Under the pieces are notes generated by a model. The model was not told where the DNA came from and searched no databases. It saw nothing but the letters and a program-made list of their open reading frames with translations. The translations under genes were made by a program, and so were the position numbers. Of a stretch of DNA of 64,000 bases, positions 39,641-47,920 are shown piece after piece (positions within the stretch are counted from its first letter, which is position 1; each line of letters begins with the position of its first letter). Source of the stretch: an uncultured Nocardioides sp. (GTDB taxonomy: Bacteria > Actinomycetota > Actinomycetes > Propionibacteriales > Nocardioidaceae); contig NZ_CANLDB010000004.1 of the NCBI RefSeq assembly GCF_947489365.1, positions 186,001-250,000 on the forward strand, written 5' to 3'.

Positions 39641-40544
39641 GCGCCTGCTCCCGGTCGCGGACGGGGGCGGTGAGCACGAGGATGCCGACCGCGATCAACG
39701 CGAGACCCCCGGTGGCGGCGGGGGTGAGCCGCTCCCCCAGCACCACGAGGCCGAGCAGCGTGGCCGTCAGCGGCTCCGCGAGGGTGAGCGTGGCCGCGGT
39801 CGTCGCGCGGAGCCGGGCGAGCCCCCAGCCGAACAGCAGGTAGGCCACCGCGGTGGTGACCAGGCCGAGCCAGAGCCCGAGGGCGACCCCGCGGGCCCCG
39901 AGCAGGGACGGCGTCGCGGTGAGGGCGAGCAGCGGCACGCTGCCGAGGGCCGCGAGGCCGAAGACGGAGCCCATCGTCTCCGTCGGGCCCCACCCCGAGT
40001 CCATCAGCACCTTCCCGACCACCGCGTAGACCGCGTACGACGCCCCCGCCCCGACCGAGGCCAGGACACCGAGCGGGTCGACCGACCCGGGGTCGACCCC
40101 GACGGCGCCGCTGACCAGGACGACGCCCGCGAGCGCCACGGCGGTCGCGACCGCCCAGCGGGCGCCGGGCGCCCGACGACGGACCACGCCCTCGAGGACG
40201 CCGGTCGCGATCGGGGCGGTGCCGAGGGCCACGACGGTGCCGACCGCGACGCCGTTCGCCGCCGTCCCCGCGAAGAAGGTGGGCTGGTAGGCGAGCACCC
40301 CGAGGGCGCCCACCGCGGCCAGCCCGAGACCGGGCCCCGCCCGCCGGGGCGCCGCCGGGTCCGCACGGCGACGTCCTCGGGCCGCGAGCAGCGCCACCAC
40401 CCCGAGGACGCCGCCGCCGACGAGCACCCTCAGCGCGCCGACCGCCATCGACGACGCGTCCACGTCCGCGAGGGCCACGGCACTGCCGGTGGTCGCGAAG
40501 CAGACGGCGGCCGCGAGCACGGCGAGGTGGGGCGTCGATCGCAC
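39621..40544 (-). CDS. EamA (DMT) family transporter
   Basis: 307 residues with ten hydrophobic helices in two homologous halves; second EamA repeat visible as VGAGASYAVYAVVGKVLM to ...TLTLAEPLTATLLGLVVLGERLTP. The Glu-Pro (LAEPL) and following VLGE pattern is typical. Exports small metabolites or amino acids; substrate unknown. GTG start directly behind the GntR-type palindrome. Co-transcribed with the GntR gene. Confidence 0.9.
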   Translation of the reverse strand: MRSTPHLAVLAAAVCFATTGSAVALADVDASSMAVGALRVLVGGGVLGVVALLAARGRRRADPAAPRRAGPGLGLAAVGALGVLAYQPTFFAGTAANGVAVGTVVALGTAPIATGVLEGVVRRRAPGARWAVATAVALAGVVLVSGAVGVDPGSVDPLGVLASVGAGASYAVYAVVGKVLMDSGWGPTETMGSVFGLAALGSVPLLALTATPSLLGARGVALGLWLGLVTTAVAYLLFGWGLARLRATTAATLTLAEPLTATLLGLVVLGERLTPAATGGLALIAVGILVLTAPVRDREQARAVAPA

Positions 40545-40548
40545 GGAC

Positions 40549-40563
40549 GATTGTTACACAATC
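40549..40563. promoter_or_regulatory. Probable GntR (FadR-type) operator
   Basis: Perfect palindrome GATTGTTACACAATC, matching the TTGT-N3-ACAA type bound by FadR-like GntR proteins. It lies 5 bp upstream of the leftward EamA start, so binding would block initiation of the EamA-GntR operon (autoregulation). Confidence 0.75.
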
Positions 40564-40591
40564 AGCCCGGCCGCGGAGTGGCCGAGTGGCC

Positions 40592-41914
40592 TCAGGTGGC
40601 GCTGACGCCCACCCGTCCCTCGCGGAAGGCCTCGACGAACAGCGCGTGGTCGGCGCGCACCTGGCCGGCGTAGGAGATCCCGAAGTCCACGACCCACTCG
40701 GTGAACTCCCGGCGACGCGACCGCAGGCTCTTCTCGACGGCGTCCTCGACCTGGAAGTCGACGAGCGTCTGGTCGGAGTCGGAGTCGGAGGCGCAGTGGA
40801 TCTTCGCGGTCGCGCGACCGAGGTCCTCGACGACGGCCTTGATCTCGTCGGGCTCGACGAGGTCGTCCCAGTCGAGGTCGATCTCGTACGGCGACACCTC
40901 GGAGACGACGTACCCGACACCGTCGATCTCCGTGTAGCCCAGCAACGGGTCGGTGTGGACCTGGAGCGCCCGCTGCGACACGACGGTCCGGTGTCCCTCG
41001 TGGTCGAAGTAACGCTCGACGTCCCCCATCTCGACGAAGCGGCCCATGGCGGGGGTGTTGGCCTGCTTCATCGACAGGAGGACGTCGTTCTCGAGGGCCT
41101 CGCTGTGTCCCTCGACCAGGACGCTGTACGCCGGGAGGCCCGCGCTGCCGATGCCGAAGCCGGACTTCCCCACGATGTCGTGGACCCGGTAGAAGAGGTC
41201 GCGGTCGAAGCGCTTGTCCGCCGGGATGGTGTCGAGGTAGGCGTCGAAGGCCTTCTCGACGGTGCGGCGCTCCTTCGCGGGCAGCCGGCGGGTGGTCGCG
41301 TCCTCACGGAAGACCCGTGAGCCGCCGGTCACCGTCGACGACTTGGCCAGCAGCGCTGACCGGCTCTGCTCCCGCGCCTCCTGCAGCGCGTCGTGGATCG
41401 GCCCCTCGGTGTTGTCGAGGCGCAGCGCGAAGTCCTGGTCGTCGGCGACCTCGCGGTAGTGGTCGACCTGGCTGAGGTAGCCGCGCAGGTAGGTCCGGAT
41501 CATCTTCCGCACCTCCTCGGTCGGCAGCGCCTTCTGCCAGCCCACGAGCGCCAGGGAGGCGGCGAAGCGACGCAGGTCCCAGGTGAAGCTGCCGAGGTAG
41601 GCCTCGTCGAAGTCGTTGACGTCGAAGACCAGACGGCCGTCGGAGTCGAGGTAGGTGCCGAAGTTCTCGACGTGGAGGTCGCCGTGGACCCAGATCCGGC
41701 CGCTGCGCTCGTCGACGTACGGGTCCTCGGCCGCGGTCACGTCGGCGTAGTACAGGCACGCGGTGCCGCGGTAGAACGCGTGCGGGTCGGCGGCCATCTT
41801 GCGGTACTTCACGCGGAACGCGGCCGGGTCGGCCTTCATCAGCGGCGCGAAGGCGTCGTTGAGGGTCGAGATGATGGTGTCGGTGCGGGCGTCGTCGGTG
41901 TCCTGGGTGGTCAC
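40592..41914 (-). CDS. DUF2252 domain protein
   Basis: 440 residues. Kinase/phosphotransferase-like motifs HGDLHVENFG near 80 and FDVNDFDEA near 98 recall the catalytic and metal loops of aminoglycoside-phosphotransferase-like folds; this is the DUF2252 family. Other landmarks: FYRGTACLYYADV and VGKSGFGIGSAGLPAYSVL. Function unknown. GTG start overlaps the stop of the upstream membrane protein as GTGA, so the pair is translationally coupled. Confidence 0.88.
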   Translation of the reverse strand: MTTQDTDDARTDTIISTLNDAFAPLMKADPAAFRVKYRKMAADPHAFYRGTACLYYADVTAAEDPYVDERSGRIWVHGDLHVENFGTYLDSDGRLVFDVNDFDEAYLGSFTWDLRRFAASLALVGWQKALPTEEVRKMIRTYLRGYLSQVDHYREVADDQDFALRLDNTEGPIHDALQEAREQSRSALLAKSSTVTGGSRVFREDATTRRLPAKERRTVEKAFDAYLDTIPADKRFDRDLFYRVHDIVGKSGFGIGSAGLPAYSVLVEGHSEALENDVLLSMKQANTPAMGRFVEMGDVERYFDHEGHRTVVSQRALQVHTDPLLGYTEIDGVGYVVSEVSPYEIDLDWDDLVEPDEIKAVVEDLGRATAKIHCASDSDSDQTLVDFQVEDAVEKSLRSRRREFTEWVVDFGISYAGQVRADHALFVEAFREGRVGVSAT

Positions 41915-42642
41915 GGGCGGTCCTCTCGTGGTGCCGGTCGTCGGATGGCGGTGGTGGAACCACCTGGCGGACCAGGGGGCGGAACGGGACGTCCGGAGGC
42001 GGGCCCGGACGGCGGGGACGCGGGGGCGCGGACACCGCAGGCTCGCAGCTCCAGCGCCGCGAGGTCACGGACGACGGCGGGGTCGCCCTCCCGCCAGCGG
42101 GCCGCGACGTCGTCGCCGAGCCCACGCAGGACGGCGAGCGGCTCGCGGGTGAGGGCACGCAGGGCCAGCAGGTCGAGCTCGGCCGGCCCGAGGCCGCGAC
42201 CGCCGAGGCGGCGCAGGGCGAGGGCCTCGCGGACGAAGCCGATGCGGCCGGGCAGGTACTGCACGCTCACCGCGAGAATCGGGATGGCCGCCACGACCAC
42301 GGCGAGCCAGAACGCCAGCCGCTCGATGGCCGCGGACGCGTCGTCCCCGGCCGAGGCCATGGAGTCGGCGCCGGCCGCGGCCCGGTCGAACGGCACCGCG
42401 ACCTCGTCGGCGATCTGGTCGCCGATCAGCGGGATGCCGCCCAGGAAGTCGCCCGCGTCCTGCAGGCCGCCGCCGAGGTCGCGCCCGGCGTCCCCGACGT
42501 CGCTGGTGGGTCCGGTCAGCCCGAGCACCGCGTCGTTGACCCGCAGCGCCAGCCACACGGCCGCGGCGAGCACGAGGACGTAGAGCACGTCGGAGACGAT
42601 CTGCCGCGTACGACGGGCCGGCTGGACGGCGTACAGGCTCAT
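41911..42642 (-). CDS. Hypothetical membrane protein coupled to DUF2252
   Basis: 243 residues with membrane helices near 18-40 (VLYVLVLAAAVWLALRV) and 115-135 (LAFWLAVVVAAIPILAVSV). A Gly/Asp-rich external loop lies between them and a Leu/Arg-rich cytoplasmic helix bundle follows (REALALRRLGGRGLGPAELD). The tail is Pro-rich. The ATG at 42642 has AAGG at good spacing; a second ATG lies three codons upstream. No family recognised. Confidence 0.75.
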   Translation of the reverse strand: MSLYAVQPARRTRQIVSDVLYVLVLAAAVWLALRVNDAVLGLTGPTSDVGDAGRDLGGGLQDAGDFLGGIPLIGDQIADEVAVPFDRAAAGADSMASAGDDASAAIERLAFWLAVVVAAIPILAVSVQYLPGRIGFVREALALRRLGGRGLGPAELDLLALRALTREPLAVLRGLGDDVAARWREGDPAVVRDLAALELRACGVRAPASPPSGPASGRPVPPPGPPGGSTTAIRRPAPREDRP

Positions 42643-42727
42643 GAGGGTCATCCTTGAGTACGCGGGCTCAGGGAGTCGAGTAGGCCGACGGCTCCGCGCG
42701 TCCCTCCCGAGCAGGATCCTCGTCGGC

Positions 42728-43024
42728 ATGAGCAAGGACACCTCCACCCCGCCCAGCAGCACCACCACCGCCTTCTACGCCCAGGCCGCGCTCTCGTTCG
42801 CCCTGGCGCTGCTCACGATGGTCGGCTCGGTCTTCTACCTCCCGGTCGACCCGTGGGTCCGCGCCTTCATCGGTCTCGGCCTCCTCTACCTCACGACCTC
42901 GACCTTCACCCTGGCCAAGTGCGTCCGGGACCACCAGGAGTCCCAGCAGGTCGTCACACGTCTCGACCAGGCCCGCGTCGAGGCGATCCTCAGCCAGCAC
43001 GACCCGTTCAAACCCCTGTCCTGA
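42728..43024 (+). CDS. YiaA/YiaB-type two-helix membrane protein
   Basis: 98 residues. FYAQAALSFALALLTMVGSV and PVDPWVRAFIGLGLLYLTTS form the two-helix YiaAB domain, followed by FTLAKCVRDHQE, a conserved end of the domain. Inner-membrane protein of unknown role. Divergent from the DUF2252 operon. Confidence 0.85.
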   Translation: MSKDTSTPPSSTTTAFYAQAALSFALALLTMVGSVFYLPVDPWVRAFIGLGLLYLTTSTFTLAKCVRDHQESQQVVTRLDQARVEAILSQHDPFKPLS

Positions 43025-43122
43025 GGCGGCATCCTGGGCCCCGTGTCGTACGACAGGCCCGCCCGGCGGGCATGCTTGACTCCGGGAGGGATCCCCCTCG
43101 GCCCGACAGACAGGAGCGTCAC

Positions 43123-44046
43123 GTGGCGCGAAAGAACCCGCTGAACAAGATCAAGGACGCGGCGAAGGACACCCTGAGCACGGCCACCGACGTCGGCATC
43201 GGCGTGGGCCGCACGGCCGTCGGTCTCGCCGGCGAGGCCGTCGAGGCCGTCCGCTCGCGCGTGGTCCCGGACTCCGGGTCCGGCGACTCGGCCTCGTCGT
43301 CCGCTCCGACGCGTACCCCCGAGCCCGCCTCCGCCCGCGGTGACTCCGCGTCCGCCGCGGCCGCGACGCCGCCGGCGAAGAAGGTCGCCCAGCCCACCAA
43401 GAAGACCGCCGCCAAGAAGACCGCCGCCAAGAAGGCCGCGAAGACGACGGCCAAGAAGACCGCCGCCACGACGACCGCCGCGGCCCGGACCGTCGAGGAG
43501 ACCACCGCGGCCCCGGCGACGACGACGGCCACCCCCGCGAAGAAGGCGACCGCCAAGAAGGCGCCGGCGACGAAGACTGCGTCTGCGGCGAAGAAGGCCC
43601 CGGCGACGAAGACTGCGCCTGCGGCGAAGAAGGCGCCCGCCGCGAAGAAGGCGACCACGGCCACCACCGCGGAGGCCCCGGCCGCGACCACGTCTGGGTC
43701 TGCTGCGACGAAGAAGGCACCCGCGGCCACGAAGAAGGCGACCGCGAAGAAGGCCACTCCCGCCACGAAGGCTCCGGCGGCCAAGAAGGCCCCGGCCAAG
43801 AAGGCCCCGGCCACGACGGCGCCGGCGTCGGAGAAGCCCGCGGAGAAGCCCGCGGAGAAGAAGCCGGCGGAGAAGCCCGCGGAGCCGAACAGCCCCGCGG
43901 CGGACACGGCTCCCGAGCCGACGCCGACCACGCCGCCGCCCCCGGCGACGCCCGCGGACATCGCGGAGAACGTCGGCACCGACGGCCCCACCCCGGACGA
44001 GACGCCGGGCGCGCAGCTGCCGCCGAGCAGCACCGACCTGTCGTAG
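43123..44046 (+). CDS. Histone H1-like Lys/Ala-rich protein
   Basis: 307 residues. An amphipathic N-terminus (MARKNPLNKIKDAAKDTLST, GRTAVGLAGEAVEAVRSRV) is followed by about 200 residues of AKK/APATKK repeats and a Pro/Glu-rich end (EKPAEKPAEKK). The repetitive basic part resembles the C-terminal tails of mycobacterial HupB and eukaryotic H1 and likely binds DNA or polyanions. No folded HU domain is present. GTG start after CAGGAG. The repeats make length variation between strains likely. Confidence 0.75.
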   Translation: MARKNPLNKIKDAAKDTLSTATDVGIGVGRTAVGLAGEAVEAVRSRVVPDSGSGDSASSSAPTRTPEPASARGDSASAAAATPPAKKVAQPTKKTAAKKTAAKKAAKTTAKKTAATTTAAARTVEETTAAPATTTATPAKKATAKKAPATKTASAAKKAPATKTAPAAKKAPAAKKATTATTAEAPAATTSGSAATKKAPAATKKATAKKATPATKAPAAKKAPAKKAPATTAPASEKPAEKPAEKKPAEKPAEPNSPAADTAPEPTPTTPPPPATPADIAENVGTDGPTPDETPGAQLPPSSTDLS

Positions 44047-44067
44047 TCCGGGGCGGACACGACACCG

Positions 44068-44105
44068 TCGTCCGCCGGCCTCCCCCCCGGACGGCCGGCG
44101 GACGA
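44068..44105. terminator. Bidirectional terminator
   Basis: TCGTCCGCCGGCC and GGCCGGCGGACGA, perfect 13-bp stem, 12-nt loop. It lies between the ends of the H1-like gene (44046) and the convergent acyl-CoA dehydrogenase (44128). Confidence 0.85.
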
Positions 44106-44127
44106 GGGTGGTTCAGGGAGCCGGGCG

Positions 44128-45354
44128 CTACTTGAGCTCGGCGCTGGAGAGGCCGAGCACGCGACGGGCGATGATCAGCTGCTGGATCTGCTGGGTGCCC
44201 TCGAAGATGTCGAGGATCTTGGAGTCGCGGGCCCACTTCTCGAGGAGCTCGCCCTCGCCGTACCCCACGGCACCGCACAGCTCGACGCACCCGAGGGTGA
44301 CGGCCGAGCCGACCCGGCCGGCCTTGGCCTTCGCCATGGAGGCCTCGAGCGAGTTCGGCTTGCGGTTGTCCGCCATCCACGCCGCCTGCATCGTGAGCAG
44401 CTGGGCGCCCTCCCACTCGGACTCGAGCTCGAGGAACCGTGCCGCGGCCGCGGACTGCAGCTGACCGGGACGGTCGTAGTCGACCTCGACGCCGGCGTCG
44501 GCCAGCAGCTCGCGGGTCAGGTCGAGCGCGGCGCGCGCGCAGCCGACGGCCATCGCGGCGACGAGCGGACGGGTGTTGTCGAAGGTCGCCATGGCGCCGC
44601 CGAAACCGGCCTTGACGTCGACCTCGGGCGAGCCCAGGAGGTCCTCGGCCGGCACCCGGCAGTCGGAGAAGATGATGGTCGCGGTGTCGGAGGACTTGAT
44701 GCCCAGCTTGTGCTCGAGCCGCTCCACCCGCATCCCGGGGTTGTCCTTCTGCACGACGAACGACTTGATGGCCGCGCGGCCGAGCGACTTGTCGAGGGTC
44801 GCCCAGACCACGACGGCGTCGCAGCGCCCGCCGGCGGTGACGTAGATCTTCTCCCCGTTGATGACGTAGGAGTCACCGTCCTTGACGGCGGTGGTGGAGA
44901 TGTTCGCCGAGTCCGACCCCACTCCGGGCTCGGTGATGGCCATCCCCGCCCACACGCCGGCGAAGCGCTCACGCTGCTCGGGGCTCGCCACCGCGGCGAT
45001 CGCCGAGTTCCCGAGCCCCTGACGGGGCATCGACAGCAGCAGGCCCACGTCGCCCCAGCACATCTCCGCGATGGACAGCACGGAGGCGAGGTTCGAGCCG
45101 TTCTTGGTGCGGCCGTCGTCGTCGGGCCGCTCCTTCTTCTTCTCACCGCCCCCGACACCGGAGGCGCCCGCACCGTTCGCCGCGCCGGACTCGGAGAGCC
45201 CGTCGATCATCGCGGCGAGCATGTCGAGCTCCTTGGGGTACTCGTGCTCGGCCTTGTCGTACTTGCGCGAGATGGGTCGCAGCATGTTCATCGCGACCTG
45301 GTGGGCCTGGTCGACGAGCGCGCGGTGCTTCTTCGGGGCGTCGAGGTTGATCAC
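44128..45354 (-). CDS. Acyl-CoA dehydrogenase
   Basis: 408 residues, flavoprotein of fatty-acid beta-oxidation. Motifs: GMAITEPGVGSDSANI near 138 (FAD and substrate loop), VINGEKIYVTAGG near 163, and the C-terminal ILDIFEGTQQIQQLIIAR, where the FEGT loop binds FAD and substrate. An insert rich in Gly/Lys/Asp near 60-80 (GGGEKKKERPDDDGRTKNG) is unusual. AGGAGA precedes the GTG start. Second gene of a pair with the acyl-CoA dehydrogenase at 45.4-46.8 kb (63-bp gap). Confidence 0.92.
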   Translation of the reverse strand: MINLDAPKKHRALVDQAHQVAMNMLRPISRKYDKAEHEYPKELDMLAAMIDGLSESGAANGAGASGVGGGEKKKERPDDDGRTKNGSNLASVLSIAEMCWGDVGLLLSMPRQGLGNSAIAAVASPEQRERFAGVWAGMAITEPGVGSDSANISTTAVKDGDSYVINGEKIYVTAGGRCDAVVVWATLDKSLGRAAIKSFVVQKDNPGMRVERLEHKLGIKSSDTATIIFSDCRVPAEDLLGSPEVDVKAGFGGAMATFDNTRPLVAAMAVGCARAALDLTRELLADAGVEVDYDRPGQLQSAAAARFLELESEWEGAQLLTMQAAWMADNRKPNSLEASMAKAKAGRVGSAVTLGCVELCGAVGYGEGELLEKWARDSKILDIFEGTQQIQQLIIARRVLGLSSAELK

Positions 45355-45417
45355 GGTGTCTCCTGGCTGTGCGGCGGGACGACTGGTCGGGCGGGGCGGA
45401 CGGGGTGGAGGCGGTCC

Positions 45418-46779
45418 TCAGACGAGGACGGCGCCCTCCATCACCCCGATGGCGCGGAGGTCGCGGTACCACCGCTCGACCGGGTGCTCCTTGACGAAGC
45501 CGTGGCCGCCGAGCAGCTGGACGCCGTCCAGGCCGATGCGCATGCCGTGCTCGGCGCAGGCGCGGCGGGCCAGGGCGACCTCGCGGGAGAAGTCGCGGCC
45601 CTGCGCGGCGCGGGAGGCCGCCTTGTACGTGAGCAGCCGCATGGCCTGCAGCTCGGTGGCGATGGTCGCGACCATGAAGGCCACCGACTGGCGGTGGGCG
45701 ACGGGCTCGCCGAACGCCTTGCGCTCCTTCACGTACGGCGTCACGTAGTCGAGGACCGCCTGGCCCACGCCCAGCGACAGGGCGCACCAGGCGAGGCGGG
45801 AGAGCCGCACGCACTCGGTGTACGTCGACCCGTCGGCGGCACCGAGGAGGTTCTCGGCGGGGATGCGGACCCCGTCGAGGTGCAGGCGGCCGAGACCCGC
45901 GGCACGGACGCCCATGCCGGGGTCGGCCTCGATCCCGACGCCGTCGGTGCCGGACTCGACGAGGAACAGCGCGGGGCTGCCGTCGAGGTCCGCCCCGACG
46001 ACGAACAGCTCGGCGGTCGAGGCGAGCGGGACCAGGGCCTTGGTGCCGTCGAGCACGTACTCGGCGCCCTCGGCGCGGGCAGTGGTCGCGGGGCTCAGCA
46101 CGTCGAAGAGCACGGTGGGCTCGGTGAGCGCCAGGGCCGCGGCGGGCACGTCGTTTCCGGTGAACGCGGGGAGGTAGGTCTGCTGCTGGGCGTCGGTGCC
46201 CCACAGCGAGATCGTGGTGGCCACGGCGCCGGGGGCCAGGCTGGCCACGGCCAGGCCGAGGTCGCCCTTCGCCAGCGCCTCGGCGACGAGGGTCCCCGCC
46301 ATCGCCGAGCGCTCCTCGGAGATACCCCCGAGGGCCTCGGGGACCCCGAGGGTGGGCAGCCCGAGCTCGTGGCCGGCGGCGAGGACCTCCGCGGGGGCCT
46401 CGCAGGCCTCGTCGGCGTCGTGCGCGGCCGGGCGGACGACGTCCGTGGCGAGCTCGGTGACGACGTCGACGAGCATCTGCTCGTCCTCGGTCGGGGTGAG
46501 GTCGAAGACACCGGGCCGGCTCGCCGCGGGGACGCGGGCCCCGGCGCTGCCGCGCTTGCCGGCGCGCTGGAAGGTGCGTCCGGCGGCGCCCACCGTGGTG
46601 AACCCGCCGCGGGTCAGCGTGAAGACCGCCTGCTCGGTCTGCTTGCGCAGCCCGAGCCGGTCGATCAGGTCGCTGCGCGCGACGGCGCCGAGCGCGGCGA
46701 CGGCGTACCCGATGGGGTCGCGCCGCTCGCTCGAGGCGAGTCCGTGACGGCTGGAGCGAGGTGACTTCGTCGTGGACAT
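45418..46779 (-). CDS. Acyl-CoA dehydrogenase family protein (divergent partner)
   Basis: 453 residues. A long N-terminal extension of about 95 residues precedes the dehydrogenase core: LATDVVRPAAHDADEACEAP, LGVPEALGGISEERSA, AAALALTEPTVLFDV, LGAADGSTYTECVRLSR, AFGEPVAHRQSVAFMVATIA, LLGGHGFVKEHPVERWYRDL. The C-terminal FEGT-type loop is absent (ends VMEGAVLV), so it may act with the neighbour as a heteromer, as reported for several actinobacterial sterol dehydrogenase pairs. A perfect palindrome sits 9 bp upstream of the ATG. Confidence 0.88.
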   Translation of the reverse strand: MSTTKSPRSSRHGLASSERRDPIGYAVAALGAVARSDLIDRLGLRKQTEQAVFTLTRGGFTTVGAAGRTFQRAGKRGSAGARVPAASRPGVFDLTPTEDEQMLVDVVTELATDVVRPAAHDADEACEAPAEVLAAGHELGLPTLGVPEALGGISEERSAMAGTLVAEALAKGDLGLAVASLAPGAVATTISLWGTDAQQQTYLPAFTGNDVPAAALALTEPTVLFDVLSPATTARAEGAEYVLDGTKALVPLASTAELFVVGADLDGSPALFLVESGTDGVGIEADPGMGVRAAGLGRLHLDGVRIPAENLLGAADGSTYTECVRLSRLAWCALSLGVGQAVLDYVTPYVKERKAFGEPVAHRQSVAFMVATIATELQAMRLLTYKAASRAAQGRDFSREVALARRACAEHGMRIGLDGVQLLGGHGFVKEHPVERWYRDLRAIGVMEGAVLV

Positions 46780-46787
46780 GTGTTCAC

Positions 46788-46804
46788 TGTAACTCGGAGT
46801 TACA
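46788..46804. promoter_or_regulatory. Palindromic operator upstream of acyl-CoA dehydrogenase pair
   Basis: Perfect 17-bp inverted repeat TGTAACTCGGAGTTACA ending 9 bp before the leftward ATG at 46779. Shape and position suit a TetR-family repressor of fatty-acid or sterol catabolism; no such regulator gene is in the window. Confidence 0.7.
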
Positions 46805-46891
46805 CCTCGCACCACACCGGCGCGGCGTGGCCCCACCCACACGGTCGGCCGCCCCGGCGGGCCCACGCAGGGCTCGTTACGATGACGCGCC

Positions 46892-47527
46892 ATGAGCAGG
46901 AGCGCCACCGACGACCCGCCGCCGCTGGCACCCCACGGGCCGCTGCCCACCGGCGGGACGGTCCGACCGATCACCCGCTGGGGCACCCCGGTGATGCACC
47001 GCGTCAACACCGCCGTGACGTCGTACGACGACGAGCTGCGCGGCCTGGTCGCCGACATGGTCGCCACGATGTACGCCGCCGACGGCGTCGGCCTCGCGGC
47101 CTGCCAGATCGGCGTCGACGCCGCGGTCTTCTGCTTCGACTGCCCCGACGACGAGGGCCAGCGCGTCGTCGGCGTCGTCTGCAACCCCGAGCTGACGCTG
47201 CCGGAGGGCGGCGAGCGCCACCTGGACGACGGCGACGAGGGCTGCCTGTCCTACCCCGGCGCGTTCGTGGAGCTCGCGCGCCCCGACTTCGCCACGGTGA
47301 CCGGCACCGGCGTCGACGGCGAGCCGGTCACCTTCTCCGGCGACGGCCTCCTCGCCCGCTGCCTCCAGCACGAGACCGACCACACCCGCGGCACCGTCTT
47401 CGGCGACCGCCTGCCCACCAAGCAGCGCAAGCGCCTCGCCAAGGACCACGACCGCTCGGCCGAGGACTACCCGGTGGACTGGCCGGCGGTCGACGGCGGC
47501 GCCGTTTCTGCAGAAACGGTGGTCTAG
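46892..47527 (+). CDS. def: Peptide deformylase
   Basis: 211 residues; removes the formyl group from nascent proteins. Motifs: GVGLAACQIG (65-74), EGCLSYPG with metal ligand Cys118, and QHETDH with His160, Glu161, His164. The first box has Ala-Cys in place of the common Ala-Pro, as in other actinobacterial type copies. The last codons (AVSAETVV) are encoded by the first palindrome of a repeat element, so the repeat has reshaped the C-terminus. Divergent from the dehydrogenase pair. Confidence 0.93.
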   Translation: MSRSATDDPPPLAPHGPLPTGGTVRPITRWGTPVMHRVNTAVTSYDDELRGLVADMVATMYAADGVGLAACQIGVDAAVFCFDCPDDEGQRVVGVVCNPELTLPEGGERHLDDGDEGCLSYPGAFVELARPDFATVTGTGVDGEPVTFSGDGLLARCLQHETDHTRGTVFGDRLPTKQRKRLAKDHDRSAEDYPVDWPAVDGGAVSAETVV

Positions 47528-47560
47528 GGGGTCCGGAAGGTGCCGTTTCTGCAGAAACGG
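47502..47560. repeat. Paired 18-bp palindromes, 41-bp spacing, at def 3' end
   Basis: Two identical copies of CCGTTTCTGCAGAAACGG at 47502-47519 and 47543-47560, starts 41 bp apart. The first copy is inside def and encodes its final residues. The element lies between convergent def and the membrane gene ending at 47576. Confidence 0.9.
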
Positions 47561-47575
47561 CGGTCCTCCGGACCC

Positions 47576-47920
47576 CTACGAGCAGACGCCGCCGAGACGC
47601 CCGAGCCCGGTGAGCAGGTGGTAGACGCCGAGGCCGCCGAGGAACACGACGAGGCCCATCAGCAGCTGCGGCTGGCAGCGGCGCTCGCGGGGGCGGCGCA
47701 CCTGGACGACGATCCCGGCGAGCACGAGCAGGACCGCGAGCGAGCCCGAGACCAGGTCCGCCCAGTCCAGCAGCGCGCAGCCGGCCAGGTCCGCCGGCCA
47801 TCCCTGGACGACGTCGCGCCAGCTGACGACGAAGCCGGCGAGGACGGGCAGCACGGCCCACCACATCGGCTCGGGGACCCGTCGCCACCAGGGCGCGGTC
47901 GGGCCGGCGGGCTCGCTCAC
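47576..47920 (-). CDS. Hypothetical membrane protein
   Basis: 114 residues with three hydrophobic helices (MWWAVLPVLAGFVVSW; LVSGSLAVLLVLAGIVVQV; LLMGLVVFLGGLGVYHLL) and a basic loop. GTG overlaps the stop of the SpoU methyltransferase as GTGA, so translation is coupled. No family recognised. Confidence 0.7.
   Translation of the reverse strand: MSEPAGPTAPWWRRVPEPMWWAVLPVLAGFVVSWRDVVQGWPADLAGCALLDWADLVSGSLAVLLVLAGIVVQVRRPRERRCQPQLLMGLVVFLGGLGVYHLLTGLGRLGGVCS

Noticed and set aside
43340..44464. Arg/Pro-rich plus-strand frame, tempting as a basic DNA-binding protein
   Set aside because: It is the +1 reading of the Lys/Ala repeat gene; the repeats force an RRPPRR pattern.
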